11,831 bases of DNA from a bacterium (GCA_027296045.1 JAPUJS010000271.1:1-11831); one strand, 5' to 3'; numbered from the stretch's first letter, positions 1 to 8,006 are shown. The notes: generated from the sequence alone by a model not told the origin. Translations and numbers: made by a program.

Positions 1-2234
1 AACAAATGCTGGTACATGAGAACTGTTCCCAGCCTGTAATAACCGTCAAAGAGGGTCCCGTCGATTGCAACGGCTTTTTTGAAAGAGGCAGCCGCTTCAG
101 AATAGGACTTTTCGCCGGTCAGGGCAAGTCCCAGATTATAGTGTGTCGCCGAAGAGGTTGGCTCATATTGAACGGCTTTTCGAAAATGTGCAATCGCAAG
201 TTCAAATCGACGCTCTTGATAACACAAACGCCCCAGCCGACCATGAAGATCGGCCGACTCCGGCTCTACTTTCAGCGCCTCCCGATACGCTCCTATGGCC
301 CCTTCGGGATCTTTCATCACCTTCAAGACCTCCGCCATATTCGCCCAGGCGTCCAGATAGGTCGGATGAATATCCAGGGCACTCTGGACCCACCCCCTGG
401 CCATCCGATAATTCTTCTGTTCCATATGCAGCACACCAATATTGTTATACACCGCTTCGTCTCGGGGGTTGAGGGCAAGCGCTTTTTGATAATATTCCAT
501 CGCCTCCTCATAGTGTTCCAGGTGATGGTGTGAATTCCCAATCCGAAGATAAAGCTGGTTAATCGGTCTTCCCAGGGTCACACCCTGCCGATAAAACGCC
601 AGCACTTTTTCATAATTAAGAAGCGCAACATCCATACGCTTTGCCAGCTTGTCCACATCTCCTCTGCGGAAATACATGGCCGGATAATCGGCAAAAAACG
701 GATCGGAAGCATAACTGCTATCGGGGCGAATCACATACAGGATGGGTGCATCCCCCGCACGGACCACGTGCACAATCTCGCCTGGCACCGAACGGTGCTG
801 GCCAAACCGGGTTGTCCCCAAATACAAGTCGGCCGTTTCCGGATCGGTCACACATACAACCCGATCCGGATTGGCCATCAAAGACATCGGTCCAAAAAAA
901 CTTCCCAGCCGAATCTTCTTGTCCTGCCGAAGCGATTCCACCCACCGCAGCCCCTGCCGGAAACTGTTATACCAATAATCCGAATCATACCTTTCGGCCG
1001 CCCGAGCAACCCCCCCGGCAAACACCCGATTAAAATAAACCGATTCAAAAGGGTGCAGACGAATCATCTCGTAGACCGCAAACCCGAGCAAAATGCCAAC
1101 CACTCCGAGCGCTTGACGGGTTGGAATACGAGACAACAATACGTCCAACCCCAGTGCTGCAAGCACAACCAGCGGTGGCATCACAAACAACAAATGCCGA
1201 ATCCCATCGTAGAGTGGCATACGAGAAACCACTGCATAGCCAATTGGGAACAGAGCGCACAAAAGCAAAAGCCCCTGATCCAGCGCCAGCGCACGCCTGC
1301 TGACTTGCCCCACCAACCAGCCAATCAGTCCGACAAACACAAATTCCGGAAGCGTCAACCCCAGCCATCGAAACGCGTAAGAACGTGGAATCTCAGTGCT
1401 TTGAATATGCTGTCCATCAAACAAACTATAGTGCGGCTCTGAAAATTTCGAAAACGTCTCCATCGCCTGCCACGGCCCTGTGAAAGGATGCACCTGTGCC
1501 CAGGGCCAGAAAAGCACCATCACCAAATAAGAGAGCACAAAAATGCAAAGAAACGGGACAACCAGTCGCATTCCCTGTTCGGATCGCCAAAACCAAAGCC
1601 CCCCAACCGCAAAACACAACCCCAAATAACCCCACAGGAGCACTCCACCAATCCGAACTCCAAGCGTCAACCCGATCGCCACGCCCGTTTTCACAATCAA
1701 TCCCCGGGAAAGGTCGGGCATCGCCCGCGAAATCCGAAGCAGGTAGTACACACTCCACAAATAACCCACCGCAAACGGAATATCCTTGGGGTTGTTAAAT
1801 GCATGCCCAAAATATCGGGGCGTCAACACCAAACAAATCGCCGATAAAAAACCCGCCCGGGATCCGCCCAGCAAACACCCGATCCGATACGCCGCCAGAA
1901 CACCCAGCCACCCGACCATCGCATTGCACAAATGATTCACATCGTACCGATCCAGAGGGACAACCCCACTCACCCAGTGGCACAGAAGATCAAACACCCC
2001 GCCATAAAGCCAGGTATTTTTGGACGCAAACACCGCCCGATCCTGAAAAAAACTACCAACCCACCTGGCAATTTCTGACCCATACCGCACATGGTGATGT
2101 TCATCCGCCGTAATCCCATAATCTCGAAACGTCGCCAGGATCACCGCCGCATAAAGCCCCATGAGGGCAAAGGCCGTCTTCTGCCAGACATCCCGTTCGT
2201 GCCAGCGAACAAGCGCTCTTAAACGATCTGTCAT
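1..2234 (-). CDS. Membrane glycosyltransferase (GT39/PMT-like) with C-terminal TPR repeats, partial
   Basis: The frame is open from an ATG at 2234-2232 to the left edge: 744 residues with no stop, so the C-terminus is missing. The N-terminal half is a polytopic membrane protein of the ArnT/PMT (GT39-like) superfamily, which moves sugars from polyprenyl-phosphate donors at the outer face of the membrane. Visible marks are an acidic pair D44-E45 in the first loop after the first membrane segment (the catalytic position in this superfamily), a short NNPKD motif at 147-151, YDGIRH at 342-347 and HPFESVYFN at 394-402. A soluble part follows, then at least five TPR units (about 557-590, 592-625, 626-659, 660-693, 694-727) and the start of another. 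TPRs usually bind protein partners or acceptors. The start has only a weak Shine-Dalgarno; GTG at 2237 is an alternative. It begins 14 nt after a 28-codon ORF, so translation may be coupled. The family is clear; acceptor and sugar are unknown. Confidence 0.9.
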   Translation of the reverse strand, partial: MTDRLRALVRWHERDVWQKTAFALMGLYAAVILATFRDYGITADEHHHVRYGSEIARWVGSFFQDRAVFASKNTWLYGGVFDLLCHWVSGVVPLDRYDVNHLCNAMVGWLGVLAAYRIGCLLGGSRAGFLSAICLVLTPRYFGHAFNNPKDIPFAVGYLWSVYYLLRISRAMPDLSRGLIVKTGVAIGLTLGVRIGGVLLWGYLGLCFAVGGLWFWRSEQGMRLVVPFLCIFVLSYLVMVLFWPWAQVHPFTGPWQAMETFSKFSEPHYSLFDGQHIQSTEIPRSYAFRWLGLTLPEFVFVGLIGWLVGQVSRRALALDQGLLLLCALFPIGYAVVSRMPLYDGIRHLLFVMPPLVVLAALGLDVLLSRIPTRQALGVVGILLGFAVYEMIRLHPFESVYFNRVFAGGVARAAERYDSDYWYNSFRQGLRWVESLRQDKKIRLGSFFGPMSLMANPDRVVCVTDPETADLYLGTTRFGQHRSVPGEIVHVVRAGDAPILYVIRPDSSYASDPFFADYPAMYFRRGDVDKLAKRMDVALLNYEKVLAFYRQGVTLGRPINQLYLRIGNSHHHLEHYEEAMEYYQKALALNPRDEAVYNNIGVLHMEQKNYRMARGWVQSALDIHPTYLDAWANMAEVLKVMKDPEGAIGAYREALKVEPESADLHGRLGRLCYQERRFELAIAHFRKAVQYEPTSSATHYNLGLALTGEKSYSEAAASFKKAVAIDGTLFDGYYRLGTVLMYQHL

Positions 2235-2248
2235 CACCGTCTCATCGC

Positions 2249-2335
2249 TTACGACCAGTCCGGCAACCGGGCAATATTGCCACCCTTCACCTTATCCCGG
2301 CTGAACATACGCGCGTTCCATTCAATAACCATCAT
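2249..2335 (-). CDS. 28-residue small ORF or gene remnant between glycosyltransferase genes
   Basis: This short frame begins with two consecutive ATG codons (2335-2333 and 2332-2330) and ends at TAA 2251-2249. It begins MMVIEWNARMFSRD and ends ARLPDWS. It is preceded by AAGGAG at 2346-2341, at 5 and 8 nt from the two ATGs, which is one of the better ribosome-binding sites in the window. It lies in the 110-nt gap between glycosyltransferase B and the TPR glycosyltransferase. I recognise no family with confidence. The opening strand weakly recalls the start of amidohydrolase-type TIM barrels, without their metal-binding histidine. It could be a real microprotein, a leader whose translation delivers ribosomes to the next start 14 nt downstream, or the 5' stump of a deleted gene. 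Confidence 0.35.
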   Translation of the reverse strand: MMVIEWNARMFSRDKVKGGNIARLPDWS

Positions 2336-2340
2336 CCCTA

Positions 2341-2346
2341 CTCCTT
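2341..2346 (-). promoter_or_regulatory. Strong Shine-Dalgarno (AAGGAG)
   Basis: AAGGAG read on the minus strand overlaps the stop codon of glycosyltransferase B (TAA 2347-2345). It stands at ideal distance only from the ATG pair of the 28-codon ORF. It is more than 100 nt from the next large gene, so it supports translation of the small ORF rather than of the glycosyltransferase. Confidence 0.5.
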
Positions 2347-3898
2347 AACGATCTCCCGTGACTTCAACCAACCGCATCATCACCTTCCCGGAAGGATCGT
2401 AAATGGTATGCACATCTTTTTGATCGTACCCTTTCTGCACAAGGTCGACCATCTCCTCAGGCAATAGCATGAGCAAACAGGTCCTGCCCCGTGAAACAAA
2501 AGTCTGCAACCCCAAATTATAATATTTCTGAAGCGGCGTTCGGGTATACCGCCAGAGTTCCTGCCGCAAATCGAGCGGCAGCTTTTGATAGGCTTCCGGA
2601 TCAAACCGGGTATAAAACAGCACAAAAATGTAGGCCGGGAAAGAATACGTCCGGTCGCTAATAATCACCGGATGCTCCTGTTGCTCGGCAACCGCAATCG
2701 CTTCCTGCATCCCATATTGCCACCACTTGGCGCTGTAGTTGGGATAATCAACATAAAATAGCTTGCAATATACCAGCACACTCACAGCCGCAACCAGAAC
2801 CGTCCCTTGCCAGAAAATCCGCCGTTCGCGTTCCGTCCCCAGCCAATCGGCAACCACACAACATCCGTATCCCGACAAAAGCGCAAGCACAGGAACGCCC
2901 GCAATGGCCCGGACCGAATGCGACATATCGGTCAGGGCCGCAGGAATCGGATACAGCAACAACCACAACCACACAATCCGACCGTCTCCCCCTCCTTTTC
3001 GCCACAGACCCCAGATACCGCACAACACGGTCATCAGCTCAAAATGGTGCAACTGCCCCATCCCGATCAAACTGTGTCGCAAATTGGGATCCCCACTGAA
3101 AAATAAAAATCCCGGGCTAAAATAGGAGAGGTAATAAATCAAAATAGAAAGCGGATGCGTTTCCAGCTCCGATTGTGCCCGAGCCATCCCTTCCGGTGCA
3201 ATCCAGAAACTAAATAAATACCCAAAAATCGCGAGAAAAATCCCCCCCGAAAGCGCTGCCATCCCTCTGTGTTGCCACAACACGCGCCAGTGTAACGCCG
3301 CCAAACCCAGCACAAACAGAGGCACAAACACCCGGGCCGCCTGATACGTATGCAAGCCCACGCCGAAAATCAAAGCACACCCAATCAAATATCGAGGGTT
3401 CTTCATCCCCTTCAAAAAAAGGTGCATCCCCCAGCAACATAATAATGGCAATAAAATAATGCGAATGCCCCACCGGCTGAATTGAATATGCCAGGGACTG
3501 ATGGCCAAAAATAAAGCAGCAACCAGCGCCACCCGCCTGTCGAACCAGACCTGCACCATCCCATAAAACGCCCATACTGTCAAAATTCCCAACAGCGCAT
3601 TGGGCAGCCGAACCGCCCATTCGTTCAGGCCCAGAACAGCCACAAAGGGCACCACCAGATAGCGGTGCAACGCCTCGTCATAATCTCCAAATGATCGGGC
3701 AAAAAGCGGCAAAAATTCGCCGTATTGATCTCTCCCGGTTTTCAAAATCGAATACGCGTCGTATCCAATCGATGCCTCATCCGCATGAAACCCGATGGGA
3801 TGAGATCCCAAAAAGGGCAACCTTAGCAGGCCAGCAAGCACCAGAATCGCGAAAAAAAGAAACCGGTGGTCAGAACGAAAAGAACCCATAATAATCAA
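2345..3898 (-). CDS. GT39/PMT-like membrane glycosyltransferase B
   Basis: This 517-residue polytopic membrane protein (514 if the ATG at 3889 is used) is predicted to transfer a sugar from a lipid-phosphate donor on the periplasmic side. It has a first membrane segment, then a loop with HADEASIGYDAYS holding the acidic pair D40-E41, a conserved TGRDQYGEFLPL block, SPWH..FSRWG, a FSGDPNLRHS motif in a later loop, HSVRAI, and a soluble C-terminal region of about 130 residues after the last membrane segments. It aligns along its full length with its upstream neighbour, glycosyltransferase A, with roughly half or more of residues identical by eye, so the two are a tandem duplication. The longest reading starts with TTG at 3898, overlapping A's TGA (3897-3895). 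The ATG at 3889 is equally plausible. Neither has a good Shine-Dalgarno, so coupling to A's termination is likely. Sugar and acceptor are not predictable. Confidence 0.93.
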   Translation of the reverse strand: MIIMGSFRSDHRFLFFAILVLAGLLRLPFLGSHPIGFHADEASIGYDAYSILKTGRDQYGEFLPLFARSFGDYDEALHRYLVVPFVAVLGLNEWAVRLPNALLGILTVWAFYGMVQVWFDRRVALVAALFLAISPWHIQFSRWGIRIILLPLLCCWGMHLFLKGMKNPRYLIGCALIFGVGLHTYQAARVFVPLFVLGLAALHWRVLWQHRGMAALSGGIFLAIFGYLFSFWIAPEGMARAQSELETHPLSILIYYLSYFSPGFLFFSGDPNLRHSLIGMGQLHHFELMTVLCGIWGLWRKGGGDGRIVWLWLLLYPIPAALTDMSHSVRAIAGVPVLALLSGYGCCVVADWLGTERERRIFWQGTVLVAAVSVLVYCKLFYVDYPNYSAKWWQYGMQEAIAVAEQQEHPVIISDRTYSFPAYIFVLFYTRFDPEAYQKLPLDLRQELWRYTRTPLQKYYNLGLQTFVSRGRTCLLMLLPEEMVDLVQKGYDQKDVHTIYDPSGKVMMRLVEVTGDR

Positions 3899-5454
3899 GA
3901 TGGACCCGTCACTTCAATGAGCTTCAACATTTCCTTGCCAAAAGGATCGTACACCGTGTGAACGTCCTGCCAATCATATCCCTTTTTAATAATCTCAATC
4001 AATTCCTCCGGCCGTATCAAAACGAGACAGGTCGTCCCTCTTAACACCAGGTTTTGAAGCTGAAGGATATAATACCGTCCCAGAAGGGGCTCACGGGTAT
4101 ATTCCCAGAACTGTTTTCTCAAATGAAGCGGCAGCCGGTGATAGGCAGCAGGATCGTACCGGGTAAAAAATAAAACAAAAATATACGCCGGCGTCCGATC
4201 TATCTGGTCGCTAATAATGCACGGTAAAGAACTCTGTTCGGCCTCAGCAATGGCCTCTTTCATCCCGTAATGCCACCAGCCAACCGTGTAGAATGGAGCA
4301 TCCAAATACAGGATACAAAACATGCCCAGATGAAAGACCATCACAATCGCACTGCCTGTACAAAACGCCTTTTTGGCACCCAGAGGAATCCGACCTTTGA
4401 GCGATTCAAACCCATAAGCCGAAAGAATGGCAAAAAGCGGGGCACCCACAATAGCCCGCACAGAGTGATAGGATTCTGTTAACCCCGCCGGAACAGGATA
4501 CAGTACCAACCAGAGCCAGAGCACGCGGTTGTGCGGCTCCTTTTGCCGGATCAAACCCCAAATCCCTACCGGAATCAAAATCATTTCAAAATGATTCAGC
4601 TGTCCGATATTCAGAATACAATGTCGCAGATTGGGGTCGCCACTAAAAAAAAGGAACTCCGGACTGAAATAGGACAGGTAATAAAGCGCAACCAGGAGGG
4701 GGTTTGTGCCCAGCTCTGCATGGGCACGACGCATGCCTTCCGGCGAAATCCAGTGCGGAACAAGCGTGCCCAAAAGGGCAAAAAACACCGCAACCGAGAC
4801 CCATAACCAGATCCGCATTTTCAACAGGTCTCGCCAATAGAAAAAACAAAGCCCCACCAGAAAAGGCGGCAAAAAAACACGTGCAGAAGGATAGGTAACG
4901 AGACAAATACCGAACGAGAAAGTGCTCAGGAGAAGGTATGGGGATTTCTTTAAGGCCTTTAAAAAAAACTGAAGCCCCAAACAAAAAAACAACGGGAGCA
5001 AGATCGCCCGAATACCCCACCGGCTCAATTGCACATGCCACGGGCTAATCGCCAGGACCAGGGCTGAAAGGTGAGCCAGACCGACACCAAATTGCGTTCG
5101 AACCAATCCAAAAAGTGCCCAGACAGTCAACACACCCGCAACCGCTGCCGGCAACCGCGTTGCCTCTTCGGTCAAGCCCAGTGCCCAGACAAAAGGAACT
5201 GCAAAATATCGGTAAAGCGCTTCGTCATAATCGCCAAACGAACGCGTGTACAAAGGTAAAAATTCGCCGTATTGATCCCGGCCGGTTTTCAACAGAGAAT
5301 AGGCATCGTATCCCATCGCTGCTTCATCTGCATGGAATCCGACCGGATAGGAAGACAAGTACGGGATTCGCAACAAAGCAGCGACCAGCAAAATGCCAAT
5401 CAGAAAGACCCGATCCTTGTTTTTTTTCTTGAGCTGTTGAACCGATATCAACAA
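3895..5454 (-). CDS. GT39/PMT-like membrane glycosyltransferase A
   Basis: This 519-residue integral membrane protein belongs to the same family as its downstream paralogue. A charged N-terminus is followed by a membrane helix (about 16-31), then the large first outer loop with HADEAAMGYDAYS (acidic pair D43-E44, the expected catalytic acid position) and TGRDQYGEFLPL. Further motifs are FGDYDEALYRY (73-83), SPWHVQLSRWG (137-147), SGDPNLRH (271-278) and HSVRAI (330-335); a soluble tail begins near residue 390. Many relatives, as I remember them, have K-P-P in the 73-83 block, where both copies here have D-E-A. The start is a TTG (5454) followed by a second TTG codon. GAGGAA at 5463-5458 lies just upstream and overlaps the oxidoreductase stop, leaving a 7-nt gap between genes. 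This is strong evidence for one operon. The family is firm; the substrate is unknown. Confidence 0.93.
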   Translation of the reverse strand: MLISVQQLKKKNKDRVFLIGILLVAALLRIPYLSSYPVGFHADEAAMGYDAYSLLKTGRDQYGEFLPLYTRSFGDYDEALYRYFAVPFVWALGLTEEATRLPAAVAGVLTVWALFGLVRTQFGVGLAHLSALVLAISPWHVQLSRWGIRAILLPLFFCLGLQFFLKALKKSPYLLLSTFSFGICLVTYPSARVFLPPFLVGLCFFYWRDLLKMRIWLWVSVAVFFALLGTLVPHWISPEGMRRAHAELGTNPLLVALYYLSYFSPEFLFFSGDPNLRHCILNIGQLNHFEMILIPVGIWGLIRQKEPHNRVLWLWLVLYPVPAGLTESYHSVRAIVGAPLFAILSAYGFESLKGRIPLGAKKAFCTGSAIVMVFHLGMFCILYLDAPFYTVGWWHYGMKEAIAEAEQSSLPCIISDQIDRTPAYIFVLFFTRYDPAAYHRLPLHLRKQFWEYTREPLLGRYYILQLQNLVLRGTTCLVLIRPEELIEIIKKGYDWQDVHTVYDPFGKEMLKLIEVTGPS

Positions 5455-5457
5455 AAT

Positions 5458-5463
5458 TTCCTC
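5458..5463 (-). promoter_or_regulatory. Shine-Dalgarno (GAGGAA) deciding a TTG start
   Basis: GAGGAA overlaps the TGA stop of the oxidoreductase (5464-5462) and sits 3 and 6 nt before two in-frame TTG codons (core GAGG 5 and 8 nt away). There is no nearby in-frame ATG before the conserved first membrane segment, so glycosyltransferase A most likely starts with TTG. Confidence 0.55.
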
Positions 5464-6439
5464 ACCGAGTGCCGTAATACGTCATCAAACACTGGTCCAT
5501 CGCCCACGACGTTCGCGCCCCACTCTCACCGGTCGAGTCGCATGTCCCTTTCCCTAAAAGTTCATCCACAATCGTCTGCTCCAACGGCTGACTCACATGC
5601 GGTGGATTGGGTGCCGAGATCGCCTCTTCCTTGCCGTCCTTTTTCAAAACAATATCCGTGTCCGAAAATATCGGCGTCTGCAATTCTCCCTCCGTCCCTG
5701 TAAACGTAATCCGATTATCCCCATGGTCGGCATTAAAATTCCACATCCCCGTGCCCACACACCCCGACTCAAACTCAAAGCTCGCCGCCGTCGCATCCTC
5801 CGCCGCATACGCCCCGCCCGTGTTCACCGCAAACCCACCAATTCGTCGAATCGGACTGATCAGAAAATCCAGAATATCCAGCCCGTGGGAGGCCAGATCT
5901 AGAAACGCACCCGCACCGCCAATGGCCGGATCATACCGCCAATTCTTCGCCTTCTCCCCCGTCGCCAATCGGTTGTAATGCACAATATGAACCGCCGTCA
6001 CGGTCCCAATCGCACCCCCCTGCAACAACTCCCGCACCTTCAAAAAGCGGGGCAGGGCCCGTCGATAATACGCCACAAAAAGCGGCACGTTGTTGGCCTG
6101 AAACGCCTCCAACATTTGCACACACTCTTTGTGGTTCATCGCCATCGGCTTCTCCATCAAACAGGGTTTGCCTGCTGCCGCTACCTTCAACCCCAATTCA
6201 AGATGCGACGACGGCGGCGTGGCAATATACACCGCATTCACCTCCGAATCCCCAAGTACCTCATCCGCATTGTCCGACCACCGATCCACCCCGTGTCGCT
6301 TCGCAAAATCCTCCGCCTTCGCCCCATCTCGCCGCATCACCATCACCAGTTCCGACCCCTCCGCCTTATACAACCCCGGCCCACTCTTGACTTCACACAC
6401 ATTCCCACATCCCACAATCCCCCATTTTACGGTTTCCAT
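5462..6439 (-). CDS. Gfo/Idh/MocA-family NAD(P)-dependent oxidoreductase
   Basis: This 325-residue protein has the usual length for the family, which oxidises or reduces sugars, inositols or related polyols in the cytoplasm. An N-terminal Rossmann fold has the dinucleotide motif GIVGCGNV (7-14). Arginines R36-R37 follow the second strand and suggest some NADP preference (inference). ATPPSSH is at 73-79 and the family signature EKP at 96-98, whose lysine is catalytic. The C-terminal domain carries VAYYRR (122-127) and FLDLASHGLDILD with D181 and H185, the D-x3-H pair of the active site. The start chosen is ATG 6439-6437, preceded by AAGGTGG at 6451-6445. A GTG at 6448 would add three residues but lies inside that ribosome-binding site. 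The gene starts 10 nt after the dockerin-like gene and ends 7 nt before glycosyltransferase A. It may make or modify the sugar used by the glycosyltransferases; this is context only, since this very large family cannot be assigned a substrate by eye. Confidence 0.95.
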   Translation of the reverse strand: METVKWGIVGCGNVCEVKSGPGLYKAEGSELVMVMRRDGAKAEDFAKRHGVDRWSDNADEVLGDSEVNAVYIATPPSSHLELGLKVAAAGKPCLMEKPMAMNHKECVQMLEAFQANNVPLFVAYYRRALPRFLKVRELLQGGAIGTVTAVHIVHYNRLATGEKAKNWRYDPAIGGAGAFLDLASHGLDILDFLISPIRRIGGFAVNTGGAYAAEDATAASFEFESGCVGTGMWNFNADHGDNRITFTGTEGELQTPIFSDTDIVLKKDGKEEAISAPNPPHVSQPLEQTIVDELLGKGTCDSTGESGARTSWAMDQCLMTYYGTR

Positions 6440-6444
6440 ACGCA

Positions 6445-6451
6445 CCACCTT
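6445..6451 (-). promoter_or_regulatory. Shine-Dalgarno (AAGGTGG) deciding the oxidoreductase start
   Basis: AAGGTGG overlaps the TAA stop (6452-6450) of the upstream gene and stands 5 nt before ATG 6439. The overlap of stop codon and ribosome-binding site points to coupled translation and selects the ATG over the GTG at 6448. Confidence 0.6.
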
Positions 6452-8003
6452 AGTCTCGAAATCTCAGTTTTAAAATCCTCGCCACCCGAACCATCTCTTC
6501 CGCCGTCAACACATTCTGATACCGATCCAACAGATCCAGCGTCTCCGAATCAAACCCCGGCGATTCCGGCAGACGCACGCCCTCCGGCACCAACCGCTCC
6601 AGATAAGCTTTCAGCACCGACCCTGCCTGCGTTTCCTGACTCGGCAACGGCGCGAACACTGCCGCGAAACTATCAAACTTCGTCCCCCCCGGAAAAATCT
6701 CCCCATCCGGCACCGGATAAATCCCCACCCTCGGAAACGCCGCCCGCCCCGAATTCAACCGCGCCAGCATCTGTGTATTCAACCGCCTCGAAAGCTCCGA
6801 CCCCGACAACGCCAACCCCGAATCTACCAGCACCTGCTGCATCGCCACCAGCGACAACACCGCCGCCCCGATCAACTCCTCCTCCTGCCCCGTCGAAAAA
6901 TCCTCCTGCAACGCCAACCGTGCGAACACCGGGCCGAAAAGCGCAAACGCCTCACTTCGATACCGCTCATCAAACACCCCTTGTCGCCCTCCCAACACCT
7001 GCTCCCGCAACTCCGCATAATCCCCGGACACCACCGTCCCAAAATCAACCGTCTCCGAACGATTCACAACCGCCCGAATCGCCGGTTCTGCCAAAGTTCC
7101 CGTCAACGATACCAGTCCCGCCCGAAGCGTTGGATTCGAAATCTTAGCAACGGTCGCCGAATCGGAAAACACGCGTAGCGCATTCTGAACCTTAGATTCC
7201 TTTTCACCATTCCCTGAAAATCGCGTGTTTAAAAACGCTTCTAATTCAGTTCGAGCATCCGATTCGCTCAACTCACTACCAGAAGCTGGCACCAATGCCG
7301 TCGCAGCCGGATAGGCACCGGTCGTAAACAAATTGGCGTCTGCTGGAGAAAAAGGTCGCAACCCTAAAGTTGCTTCAGCAGGGGAGAAAGGCGAGGAAAG
7401 CGTAATAGATCCAAATGGGGTTTTATATGCATTCAGAATACCAAACGCCCACATTTCAGCAGAAAATACGCTTCCATCTCCGACCAAACCTGATACTCTC
7501 ACATCGACAATTCCCTCCAACAAATTTGTGAGTTCCAAATTTTCAAACTTGAGCGGACGAAAAATCGTATGACCTGACGCCAAATCAATCATGGGGCTCT
7601 GTATACTGAGATTTCTTTCCAAATCAACATTAGCCGGTCTCAAAGACGTTGAAAACTGCAACTTGACCTGGGTCAGCCTCTGTGGTTTTTCATCCACAAA
7701 TTGTTGTTCAATACGAGCTTGCTCTTTTATATGGACCGAATCTATAGATAAACAAATTTCACCATTGAATGAAGGTATGAATAAGATAAAATCAGAAAAA
7801 CCAATTTCACCATTACTATCGATATCAAATACCGGTTGAAAGTTAATGCTGATTACTCTTCCTTGAAAACTTGAAGCAAACGCAATAAAATCCTCAAAAT
7901 CCTCAATACAAGGTGTAGAAGGATTTGTGGGTTGACTCCAAGAAGGAACTACAGCAAAAATGTTCAGAGAAAAAATCAGCAATGGGATTGTATATCGCCT
8001 CAT
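6450..8003 (-). CDS. Secreted protein with dockerin-like EF-hand segment, function unknown
   Basis: This 517-residue protein begins with a signal peptide: MRRY, a hydrophobic stretch at about 6-20, and likely cleavage after SWS or SQ near residues 23-24. Residues 33-48 (CIEDFEDFIAFASSFQ) and 58-81 look like a two-part dockerin-like module. The second part is a full EF-hand calcium loop, D60, D62, N64, E66, D71, followed by the F..F.PSFNG tail. Residues about 85-200 look like a beta-rich domain, possibly distantly cohesin-like (weak). A 12-residue imperfect repeat follows, PFSPAEATLGLR (205-216) and PFSPADANL (217-225). The rest (about 245-517) is mostly helical with no family I recognise and no catalytic motif I can name. 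The ATG start (8003) lies 3 nt after the stop of a small upstream frame, with a weak ribosome-binding site. The N-terminal half is far more AT-rich than the C-terminal half. Export and calcium binding are fair inferences; the role is unknown. Confidence 0.85.
   Translation of the reverse strand: MRRYTIPLLIFSLNIFAVVPSWSQPTNPSTPCIEDFEDFIAFASSFQGRVISINFQPVFDIDSNGEIGFSDFILFIPSFNGEICLSIDSVHIKEQARIEQQFVDEKPQRLTQVKLQFSTSLRPANVDLERNLSIQSPMIDLASGHTIFRPLKFENLELTNLLEGIVDVRVSGLVGDGSVFSAEMWAFGILNAYKTPFGSITLSSPFSPAEATLGLRPFSPADANLFTTGAYPAATALVPASGSELSESDARTELEAFLNTRFSGNGEKESKVQNALRVFSDSATVAKISNPTLRAGLVSLTGTLAEPAIRAVVNRSETVDFGTVVSGDYAELREQVLGGRQGVFDERYRSEAFALFGPVFARLALQEDFSTGQEEELIGAAVLSLVAMQQVLVDSGLALSGSELSRRLNTQMLARLNSGRAAFPRVGIYPVPDGEIFPGGTKFDSFAAVFAPLPSQETQAGSVLKAYLERLVPEGVRLPESPGFDSETLDLLDRYQNVLTAEEMVRVARILKLRFRD
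7342..7391 (-). repeat. Imperfect 36-bp (12-codon) tandem repeat inside the dockerin-like gene
   Basis: Two copies of a PFSPA(E/D)A motif lie exactly 12 codons apart. On the plus strand the copies appear as gctggagaaaaagg (from 7342) and gcaggggagaaagg (from 7378). They encode PFSPAEATLGLR and PFSPADANL. The repeat probably arose by local duplication and may form a short proline-rich linker between the beta-rich and helical parts. Confidence 0.6.
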
Positions 8004-8006
8004 AGC

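Noticed and set aside
768..1442. Plus-strand frame of 224 codons
   Set aside because: It is antisense to the membrane domain of the TPR glycosyltransferase, whose frame is continuous and rich in family motifs.
5978..7147. Long proline- and threonine-rich frame on the plus strand (389 codons)
   Set aside because: It lies opposite the oxidoreductase and dockerin-like genes. Its composition mirrors the G-rich sense strand of those genes, it has no domain, and it spans the junction of two convincing genes.
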